NCBI RefSeq assembly: GCF_003390935.1
Contig: NZ_QNQZ01000015.1
Coordinates: forward strand, 29,139-93,138
DNA from: Lewinella sp. IMCC34191
GTDB taxonomy: Bacteria > Bacteroidota > Bacteroidia > Chitinophagales > Saprospiraceae
Direction: 5' to 3'
DNA length: 64,000 nt
How positions within the stretch are numbered: the stretch's first letter is position 1; each line of letters opens with the position of its first letter. The notes beneath the pieces were generated by a model. It was not told the DNA's origin. It worked only from the letters and a program-made list of their open reading frames with translations, and did no database searches. Shown here one piece after another: positions 44,899 through 53,752 of the stretch. Made by a program: the position numbers and the translations under genes.

Positions 44899-45705
44899 GT
44901 GCCGATGAGTAAGCTAAAGGAATGGCAGCATAAATCCGAAGAGGATCTGTCCGACGACGAAAAGAAGATCTTCAATGACCTCGGCCTCTTCGGTGATTCT
45001 CGCCGAAAATTCCTGGGCAAATTATCCGCTGCAAGCCTGAGTATCTGGGCGGCTTCCAATTTTAAACTGAATGCGCTCATTCCGGCCGGTGAGGAAGTCC
45101 CCCCCGCGCTCAAAGCGCTGCTCAACGAACTGGAGGTCAAGCTGCGCATCAACGAGGAAGATTATACCCTGAACATCGACAGCCGCACCTCCTTGCTGGA
45201 TGTCCTGCGCGAGCGTCTCGGACTGACCGGGTCCAAAAAGGGCTGCGGTCACGGTCAGTGTGGCGCGTGTACCGTCATCATCGATGGGCGACGCAAGCTC
45301 AGCTGTCTGACCCTGGCTGCCACCTGCGGCGATAAGGAGATCACCACCGTAGAGGGACTTGCCGACGGAGAGAATCTGCATAAGGTCCAGGCGGCATTCG
45401 TCAAGTACGACGGCTACCAATGTGGCTACTGTACGCCCGGGCAGATCTGCTCGTCCGTCGCCCTGCTGGAAGAAGCCAAGCGCGGGGAAGCGAGTTACGT
45501 CACCGAAGACTTCAAGGACATACGCGAAAACATCGAGCTATCCGAAGAAGAAATTCGCGAGCGGATGTCAGGAAATCTCTGCCGCTGCGGGGCCTACAAT
45601 AACATCGTCATGGCCATTCAGGAATCCCAGACCGGGGAGGACCAGGGTACGAAGTGGAGTTTTGCCACGGCCGAAGAAATGGAGGAAGCCGGAAAGGCCA
45701 AATAA
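44899..45705 (+). CDS. Aldehyde oxidoreductase iron-sulfur subunit (PaoA/YagT type) with Tat signal
   Basis: A protein of 268 residues. The N-terminus has a twin-arginine-like signal (SRRKFLGKLSAASLSIWAAS), preceded by a longer polar region than usual. The two [2Fe-2S] clusters are visible: plant-type GCGHGQCGACTV with CLTLAATC, and the second CGYCTPGQ with NLCRCGAY. It passes electrons in a periplasmic xanthine-dehydrogenase-like complex. ATG at 44905 is an alternative to the GTG at 44899. It is first in a three-gene operon with the FAD and molybdopterin subunits. Confidence 0.88.
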   Translation: MPMSKLKEWQHKSEEDLSDDEKKIFNDLGLFGDSRRKFLGKLSAASLSIWAASNFKLNALIPAGEEVPPALKALLNELEVKLRINEEDYTLNIDSRTSLLDVLRERLGLTGSKKGCGHGQCGACTVIIDGRRKLSCLTLAATCGDKEITTVEGLADGENLHKVQAAFVKYDGYQCGYCTPGQICSSVALLEEAKRGEASYVTEDFKDIRENIELSEEEIRERMSGNLCRCGAYNNIVMAIQESQTGEDQGTKWSFATAEEMEEAGKAK

Positions 45706-45714
45706 ATTTATACC

Positions 45715-46707
45715 ATGCGCCCCTTTAACTATATAGCCAGCACCTCTCCGGCCGATGCCGTAGCCGCCAACGCGGGCAATCCCGCTCCCCACTACCTGGG
45801 CGGCGGTACGAACCTGATCGACCTCATGAAGGAAGACGTGGAACGTCCCGAGACCCTGATCGAAGTGGCCAGTCTCGACCGCAAGGAGGTCGAACGCACG
45901 GCAAGCGGTGGATTGCGTCTCGGTGCAATGCTCAGCAACACGGAAACCGCCAATCACCCCGACGTCCGCCGCGATTATCCGTTGCTGACCATGACCATGC
46001 TCGCGGCGGCGACCGAGCAGATCCGGAACATGGCCACCAATGGCGGTAACCTGCTGCAACGGACGCGCTGTCCGTACTTCTACGAAACCTCCATGCCCTG
46101 CAATAAGCGGGAGCCGGGAAGCGGCTGCGGTGCCATCAACGGGATGAACGCCCTGCACGCCATCTTCGGATGGAGTGAATCCTGCGTCGCCACGAACCCC
46201 TCGGACATGAACATCGCGCTGGCGGCCATCGGCGCTACGGTGGAAGTACTGCAGCCCAATGGTAACAGCCGGCGAATTCCCTTTGCCGACTTTCACCGAC
46301 TACCTGGTGACGAGCCCCAACGGGACAACAACCTCGCGCCCGGTGAACTGATCGTCGGAATCGAACTGGATCCGCCCAAATTCTCCGACAATTATTACTA
46401 CCTGAAGATTCGGGAGCGCTCGAGCTACGCTTTTGCCCTGGTCTCCGTTGCCGCCGGCATGCAGCTGGAGGGCGGACGGATTACGGCGGCCGGACTTGCC
46501 ATGGGCGGCGTGTCCCATAAGCCTTGGAAGCTGACTGCCGCCGAGGAGTACCTGGTCGGAAAAGCCCCGGAAACCGCCACCTTCGAGGCCGCCGCGGAAA
46601 TAGCGATGCGCGACGCCCGTCCCCTCGAAGAAAACGAATACAAGATTGAAATGGGACGCCGCGCCGTGGTGCGTGCCCTGCAACAGGCGCTGGACCGTAC
46701 CGCCTAA
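45715..46707 (+). CDS. Aldehyde oxidoreductase FAD subunit (PaoB/YagS type)
   Basis: A protein of 330 residues. The FAD-binding loops are YLGGGTNLIDLMK and ATEQIRNMATNGGNLLQRTRC. A cysteine group (RCPYFYETSMPCNKREPGSGCG and SESC) matches the [4Fe-4S] insertion that PaoB-type subunits carry and most xanthine-oxidase FAD subunits lack. It binds FAD and links the iron-sulfur and molybdenum subunits. It begins 9 bases after the small subunit gene. Confidence 0.88.
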   Translation: MRPFNYIASTSPADAVAANAGNPAPHYLGGGTNLIDLMKEDVERPETLIEVASLDRKEVERTASGGLRLGAMLSNTETANHPDVRRDYPLLTMTMLAAATEQIRNMATNGGNLLQRTRCPYFYETSMPCNKREPGSGCGAINGMNALHAIFGWSESCVATNPSDMNIALAAIGATVEVLQPNGNSRRIPFADFHRLPGDEPQRDNNLAPGELIVGIELDPPKFSDNYYYLKIRERSSYAFALVSVAAGMQLEGGRITAAGLAMGGVSHKPWKLTAAEEYLVGKAPETATFEAAAEIAMRDARPLEENEYKIEMGRRAVVRALQQALDRTA

Positions 46708-46739
46708 CCAACCCCTCAGCCCCCAAATTTTAGCATAGC

Positions 46740-48923
46740 ATGACCAAGCAAATGACCAACGCAGCAGACGCCGTAGTCGGCCGCCCGATCGACCGGGTAG
46801 AGGGTAAACTCAAGGTGACCGGACGGGCGAAGTACGCCTCCGAATTTCCGGTGGAAGGGGTCGTGTACGCCTGTGGCGTAAACAGCACCGTCGCCAAGGG
46901 GGAGATCACCCGCATCGATGCCTCGGCCGCTGAAGATCAGCCGGGTGTCCTTAAAGTGATTACGCACCAGAACGCGATGAAGCTGGCTACACCGGACAAG
47001 GAACGCATTGCCCTGGAGACCACCACTATCGCCCCGGTCTTGCAGAGCAAGCAGATTAATTGGTACGGGGAATGGGTAGCCGTCGTCGTGGCGGAAACTT
47101 TCGAACAGGCCAGCTACGCGGCCCGTCTCGTAGACGTGGAGTACGCCAAGGCTTCTCCCAAAGTGGATTTCAAGCAAGAGGCCGGTTACGTCCCCGATAT
47201 GCAACCCACTTACCAGCGGGGTGACGTCCAGGCCGGCATGGCCGCCGCCGACGAACGGGTGGAAGTGACCTACCGCACCCCGGTCGAGCACCACCATCCC
47301 ATGGAGCTGCACGCCGTCATCGCCGAATGGATGGGGGAGGAGCTGGAATTGCACCTCTGCTCCCAGATGGTGAATGATAACGCCCAGGGCGTGGCGGACA
47401 CCTTCAAGATTCCCAAGAAGAACGTCCGGATCATCGCCCCCTTCATCGGCGGTGGTTTTGGGTCTAAGCTACAGGCACAGGAGCACGTGATGCTGGCCGC
47501 GATGGCCGCGAAGCTGGTGGACCGGCCCGTCCAATTCACCGTGAGCCGGCAACAGATGTTTACCAACACCGGCCTACGGCAGGAAAACCTACAGCGGATG
47601 CGCCTCGGGGCGACCCGCGACGGAAAGCTCACCGCCCTGGTACACGATACGACATCGCATACCGCTACGAACAAAGAATACCAGGAACCCTGCGGTGCGG
47701 CGTCGAAGATGCTGTACAAGGTGGCCAATAACCGCGTTAACCACCAGCTGGTACCCATCAACCTGCCTTACCCATGGGCCATGCGGGCACCGGGCGAAGC
47801 AACGGGTAGCTACGCCCTGGAATGCGCGATGGACGAAATGGCCTGGAAACTAAAAATGGATCCCGTCGAATTTAGAATCCTCAACGACACCCAGGTTGAT
47901 CCGAGCAACGATAAGCCCTTTTCCTCCCGCTTATTAACGCAATGCCTGCGCATCGGCGCCAAAAAATTCGGCTGGTCGGACCGCCCCATGGAGCCCCGCT
48001 CCCGCAGAGAAGGCAACTGGCTGGTGGGCTACGGCGTCAGCGCCGGCTCCCGGCAGGCCCCCCTACAGCAAAGCGCTGCGCGAATCAAGGTGAACCGGGA
48101 CGGCAATACGGTAACCGCCACCGTTCAGACCGACGCCACCGACATCGGGACCGGCACCTACACCATTTTGGCGCAGACCGCCGCCGAATACCTGAAGATT
48201 CCGGTGGAAAACGTCACGGTGCAATTGGGAGATTCCCGCTATCCGATTTCCCCCGGATCGGGCGGATCCTGGGGGGCGGCATCCTTTACAAATGGCGTGC
48301 GGGCCGCCTGCCTCAAGCTTTTGGAAGAAGTTAAGACAGCCGCCAAAGCGCCAGCGGACGACGACCGTAGCCTGGCCGACCTCATGGACGATGCCGATCT
48401 TTCGGAGCACAGCACCACCGGCTCCGCCGCACCCACGGAGGAATTCAAAAACCATTCCGTCTATTCCTTCGGAGCCAACTTCTCCGAAGTGTGGGTGGAC
48501 GTCGATACCCAAATGTGTCGGGTTCAGCGTATCCTGACGGTCGGCGCGGCCGGCACCATTCTCAATCCCAAGACCGCCTACAGCCAGGTGCTGGGCGGAC
48601 TGGTCATGGGCCTGGGTATGGCCTTCACCGAGCAGTCCAAGGTGGAAAAGCAGTACGGTAATTTTATCACGCGGTCCCTGAACGACTACCACGTACCAGT
48701 TAATTTGGACCTAGCTGACGTCCAGGTGGTTTTTCTACCCGAAGACGACAAGATCGCCAATCCGATGGGCGTGAAGGGTATCGGGGAATTGGGTATCTGC
48801 GGTGTCGCGGGCTCCCTCGCCAACGCGGTATTCAATGCCACCGGAAAGCGTATGCGGGACCTGCCGATTACCCCGGAAAAGTTGCTCACGACTAAAGTGG
48901 AAGAAGGACTGGCCATGCGCTAG
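46740..48923 (+). CDS. Aldehyde oxidoreductase molybdopterin subunit (PaoC/YagR type)
   Basis: A protein of 727 residues. Motifs include GRPIDRVEGKLKVTGRAKYASEF at the start, molybdopterin-binding PFIGGGFGSKLQAQEH, RAPGEATGSYALECAMDEMAWKLKMDPVEFR, and the catalytic glutamate in GVKGIGELGICGVAG near the C-terminus. It oxidises an aldehyde or N-heterocycle; aromatic aldehydes are the substrates of the E. coli homologue. It begins 32 bases after the FAD subunit gene. A dedicated XdhC-like chaperone gene is not visible here. Confidence 0.9.
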   Translation: MTKQMTNAADAVVGRPIDRVEGKLKVTGRAKYASEFPVEGVVYACGVNSTVAKGEITRIDASAAEDQPGVLKVITHQNAMKLATPDKERIALETTTIAPVLQSKQINWYGEWVAVVVAETFEQASYAARLVDVEYAKASPKVDFKQEAGYVPDMQPTYQRGDVQAGMAAADERVEVTYRTPVEHHHPMELHAVIAEWMGEELELHLCSQMVNDNAQGVADTFKIPKKNVRIIAPFIGGGFGSKLQAQEHVMLAAMAAKLVDRPVQFTVSRQQMFTNTGLRQENLQRMRLGATRDGKLTALVHDTTSHTATNKEYQEPCGAASKMLYKVANNRVNHQLVPINLPYPWAMRAPGEATGSYALECAMDEMAWKLKMDPVEFRILNDTQVDPSNDKPFSSRLLTQCLRIGAKKFGWSDRPMEPRSRREGNWLVGYGVSAGSRQAPLQQSAARIKVNRDGNTVTATVQTDATDIGTGTYTILAQTAAEYLKIPVENVTVQLGDSRYPISPGSGGSWGAASFTNGVRAACLKLLEEVKTAAKAPADDDRSLADLMDDADLSEHSTTGSAAPTEEFKNHSVYSFGANFSEVWVDVDTQMCRVQRILTVGAAGTILNPKTAYSQVLGGLVMGLGMAFTEQSKVEKQYGNFITRSLNDYHVPVNLDLADVQVVFLPEDDKIANPMGVKGIGELGICGVAGSLANAVFNATGKRMRDLPITPEKLLTTKVEEGLAMR

Positions 48924-48980
48924 TATGCGCGCTTGCCTCATTCATCGGGATATGCAGCCGATTTCGGAAGAACTCCCTAC

Positions 48981-49514
48981 CTACTGAGCAAGCTGGGCAT
49001 TAAAGAGGTCGGCCAACCGTTTTGCGTCCGTGGTCATCTCCGATTTCTGTTCCCGGCCGAGTTGCATCAACGTCAGGTTATTGCCATCGTGTAATCGCAT
49101 GACCACGGAAACGGTTTGTCCCTTGTCGTAGCGGTTCACCCGGTAATCGAAACTATCGATATTCGCTTTCTCGAAGTGTCTGGGTATCCGATCACCCTCG
49201 TCCCGGACGGATATCCTGTCCTCGCTGAATTTAATGATCCGATCCCTGGTGATTTTGTCCTCGTTGTTCATTTTGACGCCACTGACCAGGGCAACCACCG
49301 AAGTCGAAACTACCACGGTACCGACTATCCTCACGACAAATATCCTGATGAGTATGCCGATAACCAATCCAATAATACCGCCTAGGATGAGGAGATTGCC
49401 CGGATTCTTCGTTTGAACCCGTTTGATGGTCATGATGCCGTTCTCGTCGGACACCGAATATCCGTGGAGGGCGGCCAGGCGGGCAATGCCCGGGGAGGGT
49501 TGCTTCGCTTGCAT
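48981..49514 (-). CDS. Membrane protein of unknown function
   Basis: A protein of 177 residues. Two hydrophobic segments in one hairpin (LLILGGIIGLVIGILIRIFVV and VGTVVVSTSVVALVSGV, about 41-80) sit between an N-terminal beta-like part and a C-terminal charged domain. The C-terminal domain has alternating strands (DRISVRDEGDRI, DSFDYRVNRYD, VSVVMRLHDGNNLTLM). Layout resembles PH-domain-like membrane proteins, but no family was recognised. Confidence 0.55.
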   Translation of the reverse strand: MQAKQPSPGIARLAALHGYSVSDENGIMTIKRVQTKNPGNLLILGGIIGLVIGILIRIFVVRIVGTVVVSTSVVALVSGVKMNNEDKITRDRIIKFSEDRISVRDEGDRIPRHFEKANIDSFDYRVNRYDKGQTVSVVMRLHDGNNLTLMQLGREQKSEMTTDAKRLADLFNAQLAQ

Positions 49515-49678
49515 ATGTTTAAGCGTAAGGTGAGCTAAACGGTGATCGTCTGCGCAGCCACCACGCTGGCGGTTCTTCTCAGACTCGGTCTATGAGCGAT
49601 AGCGTGCACGGCCCTAGTACCGACGGCACGTAGTTTAACGGCTGCAGTGACCTTGCTGCTCGGGAAACATCGCGTCCC

Positions 49679-52276
49679 TTAATGAATGACGATTGATTGA
49701 TTGTGGGACCTGCCCGCGGCATCCGTAACCCGTAAAACAAACAGCCCGCTACCAACACGTTGCAGCCCCAAATCAATGTCCGGGCTGTCGTGCATCTCGG
49801 TGTAAACAAGCTGGCCCGGAGCACTATACACGTCAACTCGTAGCGGTAGTACCCAGTCCCGATTAACCCGCAGCATCATCCAGCCGTCGCTGGGATTAGG
49901 AAAGGTGACAAATGTCTCGATTTCGAAGTCTTCGCCCAGGCCGTCGATCCATTCAGCTAGTGCCGAAATGTACGCCTCATCCACCAGTTTACTGCCAATC
50001 GGCGGCATGCGGTTTTCGTCGCGGCTTTGGTCACGTACCCATAGCTCCGACGCTTCGTGGTTACCGGGCATCACCAGCAAATTCCCATGATTGGAGCTCT
50101 GGCTCTGGGTAGGAAGCTCAACGATGTTCTTGGCTACCAGGGGGGTATGAAAGCGGAGGTCCATCGTGATCCCGGTTACACCACCCACCCGGTGACAGAA
50201 GCTACAATTCGCGTCCAGATAGGAATTGATCTTATCGTCGAGACTGGCCTCGGGATCGGTTAGGTTTACGGCTTGCGGGTAAGCCGTCAATCCACCCAGA
50301 TCGCTGTCCAAGATATTGTAATCGCTCAGATACTTCAACTGGTTTTCCTCCCGCCCCAGCGACGGATAGAATACCGGGCCGTTCAGCTGGTGCGTTTTTA
50401 CACCCAGTACGTGATTGGCATTGTTGTTGTGGCAGGACATACACTGATCACGGCCCGGAAAGCCCCAGGTCTGCGTACCGACGACCCTTCCTGATTCGGT
50501 TATATCGTAGGTAGACTCGGAACGCTCCAATTGCAGGAAGGCGTCCGTTTGCTCATCATTCCATTTATAGGTGAGCCCGTAGGCCGTTCCGTTTTGACCC
50601 AGGATGAAAAAGCGCGTTTCCAACTTCGTCAGGTTATCCGGATTCGATCGGGAAGTGGGAAGATCGAAATGCTTGATAAAGACCGTGCCCTCGGGGAAGT
50701 CCCAATCCTCATTCGCGCTGAATTGAATCTGCTCGGTGGGCTGATCGAAAGCTCCGTCGTTGGGGATGGCCATCCACCTGCGTTTCACCGCCCGGTCGGA
50801 CCACAGCGGGGCATTGACGTCGTAGGGTAAGATGCCGTCGATAACCTCCAGCCGTTTCATGTCGGTAAAAACACCAAGTTGCGACAGCCGCGCTGGCGGA
50901 TCGGCCACGGCCTCGCGCTGCCGAAGGTGAAGGATCTTCCCCCCGCTGGTGTGCGGCCAGGCGATGGTCGTCACCAGAACGTCGCCCTGCGGGGTGTAGT
51001 GTAATCCCGAAATGCTCGTATGCTCGGGCAGGTGCAGTGGTTCCGAACCAAAATCGGATAGTAAGACCTCCGCTTCCGGTGCGGCGTTCAGGTCTGTCCT
51101 TAAGGCCATGATCTTGTCGCTCATGTAATCCGCGAAAAGGTAGCGACCGTTTAGGGACACGAATCGGTCGCCGCGGTACACGCCACCCCCGATGACGCAG
51201 TTGCCCAGGTCGTTTCCGTAGTGGAACAGGGGCTTCTTTTCATTGCCGATGATGACTTCGGGACGATTGCCGGCCCATTCTTCCCCTTCCAGGTAATTCC
51301 ATTGCAGGTTGTCCCCCTTCTCTACCGTATTGATTTCTTCCCGCCTGCTCGTGCCTACGTCACTGAGCCAGATGGTCTTCTCCAAGGTGTCGAAGTGCGT
51401 GGAGTAGGGACTACGCATCCCAATGGCATAAAACTCCTCCAGTAGATCGCCCGCTTCGCTCTGCCAGGGGTTGTCGTTCGGAATGGAATAGCCCTGGGTG
51501 AATGTTTTTTCCGTCCACCCGGCCGGCGGATCGTCATTTCCGATCGGTTGCCGGCGGATCGGGTGGCTTCGGCCGGGATCGTTGTCCACGTCGATGCGCA
51601 GCAAACCGGAAAACAGTCCCCGGTCCAACCGTTGATTCGAAGCCTGGCGGAAGTCCGGCTGCCCCTCGTCTCCGAGGGCCAGGTGAAGGTACCCTTCATT
51701 GAAGAAGAGACCGCCTCCGTTGTGCCAGGAAGACCGGTCGTACTGCTGGATCAGGATTTCCTCGGATGATTCGTCGAATTGCTGTTGTGATTCGTCCCAG
51801 GTGAACTTGGAAAGCCGGTTATACCCTTCGTGCTTTGCCTTATCGGTATCGGGGCGGTAGCGGTAGAACAGGAACACCGTCTGTTTCCCGTCAGCGCCCG
51901 GCTTACCAAAATCCGGATGAAGGGCCACGGAAACGGTGCCGGACTCGCTGTAGTTCGTCGTTCGTCCGCTGATATCCAGGACCAGCGACTGGGTCTGCGT
52001 TTCCAAATTGACTTGCCAAAGTCTGCCGGTCTTGCAGAGTACGAGAAAGTCTTCCGTCCCGGAAAATTCGACGATCTTCAACGGCGCGGCGATATTGATT
52101 TCGGTCAGCGTTTCCTCCAGGTACCACGTACCTCCATTGCCCGGGGTGGTTGCCGGAAAGATGCCGTTGAGGTATGGATCCATCGCCCCCGGGGGGCTGG
52201 AGACAAAGTCATTCGTGGAAAATATGAACAGACTCAGGAGACCTAAAACGACGGCAGCTTGCGCTTGCTTGACCAA
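49679..52276 (-). CDS. Secreted PQQ-type sugar dehydrogenase with two haem sites and T9SS tail
   Basis: A protein of 865 residues from a TTG start, with an N-terminal signal. Residues of about 60-430 form a soluble glucose/sorbosone dehydrogenase-like propeller (VALHPDFGKPG, HLALGDEGQPDF, GEEWAGNRPEVIIG, GGGVYRGDRF). Two c-type haem motifs follow: CMSCH at about 610 and CSFCH at about 690. The last 80 residues are a type IX secretion sorting domain (FVTFPNPSDGWMMLRV to the end). It should act on or outside the cell surface. Substrate unknown. Confidence 0.85.
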   Translation of the reverse strand: MVKQAQAAVVLGLLSLFIFSTNDFVSSPPGAMDPYLNGIFPATTPGNGGTWYLEETLTEINIAAPLKIVEFSGTEDFLVLCKTGRLWQVNLETQTQSLVLDISGRTTNYSESGTVSVALHPDFGKPGADGKQTVFLFYRYRPDTDKAKHEGYNRLSKFTWDESQQQFDESSEEILIQQYDRSSWHNGGGLFFNEGYLHLALGDEGQPDFRQASNQRLDRGLFSGLLRIDVDNDPGRSHPIRRQPIGNDDPPAGWTEKTFTQGYSIPNDNPWQSEAGDLLEEFYAIGMRSPYSTHFDTLEKTIWLSDVGTSRREEINTVEKGDNLQWNYLEGEEWAGNRPEVIIGNEKKPLFHYGNDLGNCVIGGGVYRGDRFVSLNGRYLFADYMSDKIMALRTDLNAAPEAEVLLSDFGSEPLHLPEHTSISGLHYTPQGDVLVTTIAWPHTSGGKILHLRQREAVADPPARLSQLGVFTDMKRLEVIDGILPYDVNAPLWSDRAVKRRWMAIPNDGAFDQPTEQIQFSANEDWDFPEGTVFIKHFDLPTSRSNPDNLTKLETRFFILGQNGTAYGLTYKWNDEQTDAFLQLERSESTYDITESGRVVGTQTWGFPGRDQCMSCHNNNANHVLGVKTHQLNGPVFYPSLGREENQLKYLSDYNILDSDLGGLTAYPQAVNLTDPEASLDDKINSYLDANCSFCHRVGGVTGITMDLRFHTPLVAKNIVELPTQSQSSNHGNLLVMPGNHEASELWVRDQSRDENRMPPIGSKLVDEAYISALAEWIDGLGEDFEIETFVTFPNPSDGWMMLRVNRDWVLPLRVDVYSAPGQLVYTEMHDSPDIDLGLQRVGSGLFVLRVTDAAGRSHNQSIVIH

Positions 52277-52301
52277 GTTGGGGCGGTTTTGTGGGATATA
52301 C

Positions 52302-52329
52302 CAAAGGTAACTAAATCCCTGGCGGTCAA
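52302..52329 (-). promoter_or_regulatory. Promoter of the PQQ dehydrogenase gene
   Basis: TTG (52329-52327), 17 bases, then TACCTTTG (52309-52302) on the minus strand. The TTG start codon at 52276 follows after 25 bases, which supports this start. Confidence 0.45.
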
Positions 52330-52363
52330 ATTCCCCCGATCCGGACCCAATGGGGAAGTGGGC

Positions 52364-53704
52364 TCATTTGGTCAGCCACTTGTCAGGAACCGGGATAACG
52401 CAGATACTCATACGCCGCCCGTCCTCCGCCAGCATGGCCGACTGGATCTCGATCTTCGTACCGTCCGGACTGAAAGTAGGGTGGGGGTGATCGGCCGCTG
52501 TCGTTCGGTGTCCCGTCGAGAGCAATAGCATTTCCTCCGTCTCCCGATTGATGAGGTAGATGCTGCGTGAGAAGTCATCCCCGACGGCAAAGCGGCCGTC
52601 CGGGGAACCATGCACGTGCCAGAGTCCACTCCCTTCGTCCGTTTGCCCCGCGATCTTCATTTCCCGGCTGGAGATGCTGACGATTCCCAGTCCGGTGGGT
52701 TTCTCCCGCGTACCACTCGGTCCCCATTCCTTTTCCTGCCCCGGCCCTTCGCTGTCGCCATTTCCGGCGATTTTACGGTGCCCCATGATCGCGAATGCCA
52801 CCTCGTCGGGTCCGATGACGGCTTCGTGGGTGACCCATTCATAGTCGGCTTCGGGGTAAAGCGGGCGCAGACCGGTACCGTCGGCATTAACAAACCAGGT
52901 GCGCTGCGGCGATTTGCCGCCGGTCTCCCAACTGAAGATGATTTGACCGCTCTTCCAGGGATTGGTTTGTACGTGACCGATCTGAAAGGGCACCGAGACT
53001 ACGTGGCTGATTTCACCGGTGGTCACGTCGATCTGGCCGATGCCCCCTGGTCCGGCACCCATACCGCGCGGTCCGAAATCTTCTTCCAGTTCCGTGCCTT
53101 CGGCCAGGTACGCTGCCGCGTGCTCGCTGCCGGTGCGAAAATACAGAACGTCCTCATCGGCGTCGAGCGCCATATCCCCGTGCGCTCCCCAGGACCCCGG
53201 GATACTGCCGATCACCTTTTGGTAGGCCGGAGCGGCTTTGAGTTGATCATTCTCGCTATCAGCGAACAGACGAGCCAGATCCACGGAGACGACCTCCATT
53301 CCCCCCTCGCCGGCCGACCCGGCACTGGGCTTGCGCATAATATAGAGGTGCATGGATTGGCGTGCCACGGTTAACATACCGGCGTACCCGCCTTCCGTTA
53401 CCTGCACCATGGTACCGTCCTGCTCGTTCACCGCGATGGCTTCACCCGACACCCGGTCGGACCGAAAGACCAGCCACGCGCCGTCCGAGGTCCACTGGTT
53501 GTGGGTGGGATAGATTTTGGAATCCGCTCCCCCGTCTCCGGTCAGGAATATGAGTTCGTGCCCGGTTACCGGATCTTTAACGACCTGGCGTTCGGAGGGG
53601 AAGCGATGACCGATCTGCGCCGGCAGGGTAGGGAGGGCGCAAAGAAGGTATAGGAAGGCACCGACAATCAGCTTGTGCGTGCACATAGGTAGGTTGATTT
53701 GCAT
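52364..53704 (-). CDS. Oligogalacturonate lyase-like propeller (PL22)
   Basis: A protein of 446 residues with a signal peptide (about 10-29, LIVGAFLYLLCALPTLPAQ). The fold is a beta-propeller with the Ogl pattern: a start block GHRFPSERQVVKDPVTGHELIFLT, the segment YPTHNQWTSDGAWLVFRSDR, and the active-site region IGHVQTNPWKSGQIIFSWETG...TWFVNADGTG...VTHE. Ogl enzymes cleave unsaturated galacturonate dimers. Here export to the periplasm is predicted, unlike many cytosolic homologues. It stands 48 bases after the GH105 gene. Confidence 0.7.
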   Translation of the reverse strand: MQINLPMCTHKLIVGAFLYLLCALPTLPAQIGHRFPSERQVVKDPVTGHELIFLTGDGGADSKIYPTHNQWTSDGAWLVFRSDRVSGEAIAVNEQDGTMVQVTEGGYAGMLTVARQSMHLYIMRKPSAGSAGEGGMEVVSVDLARLFADSENDQLKAAPAYQKVIGSIPGSWGAHGDMALDADEDVLYFRTGSEHAAAYLAEGTELEEDFGPRGMGAGPGGIGQIDVTTGEISHVVSVPFQIGHVQTNPWKSGQIIFSWETGGKSPQRTWFVNADGTGLRPLYPEADYEWVTHEAVIGPDEVAFAIMGHRKIAGNGDSEGPGQEKEWGPSGTREKPTGLGIVSISSREMKIAGQTDEGSGLWHVHGSPDGRFAVGDDFSRSIYLINRETEEMLLLSTGHRTTAADHPHPTFSPDGTKIEIQSAMLAEDGRRMSICVIPVPDKWLTK

Positions 53705-53752
53705 GATGTGAAAAACGCGCGACGGAACGCTGGTCCGGCGGCAATAAATAGC

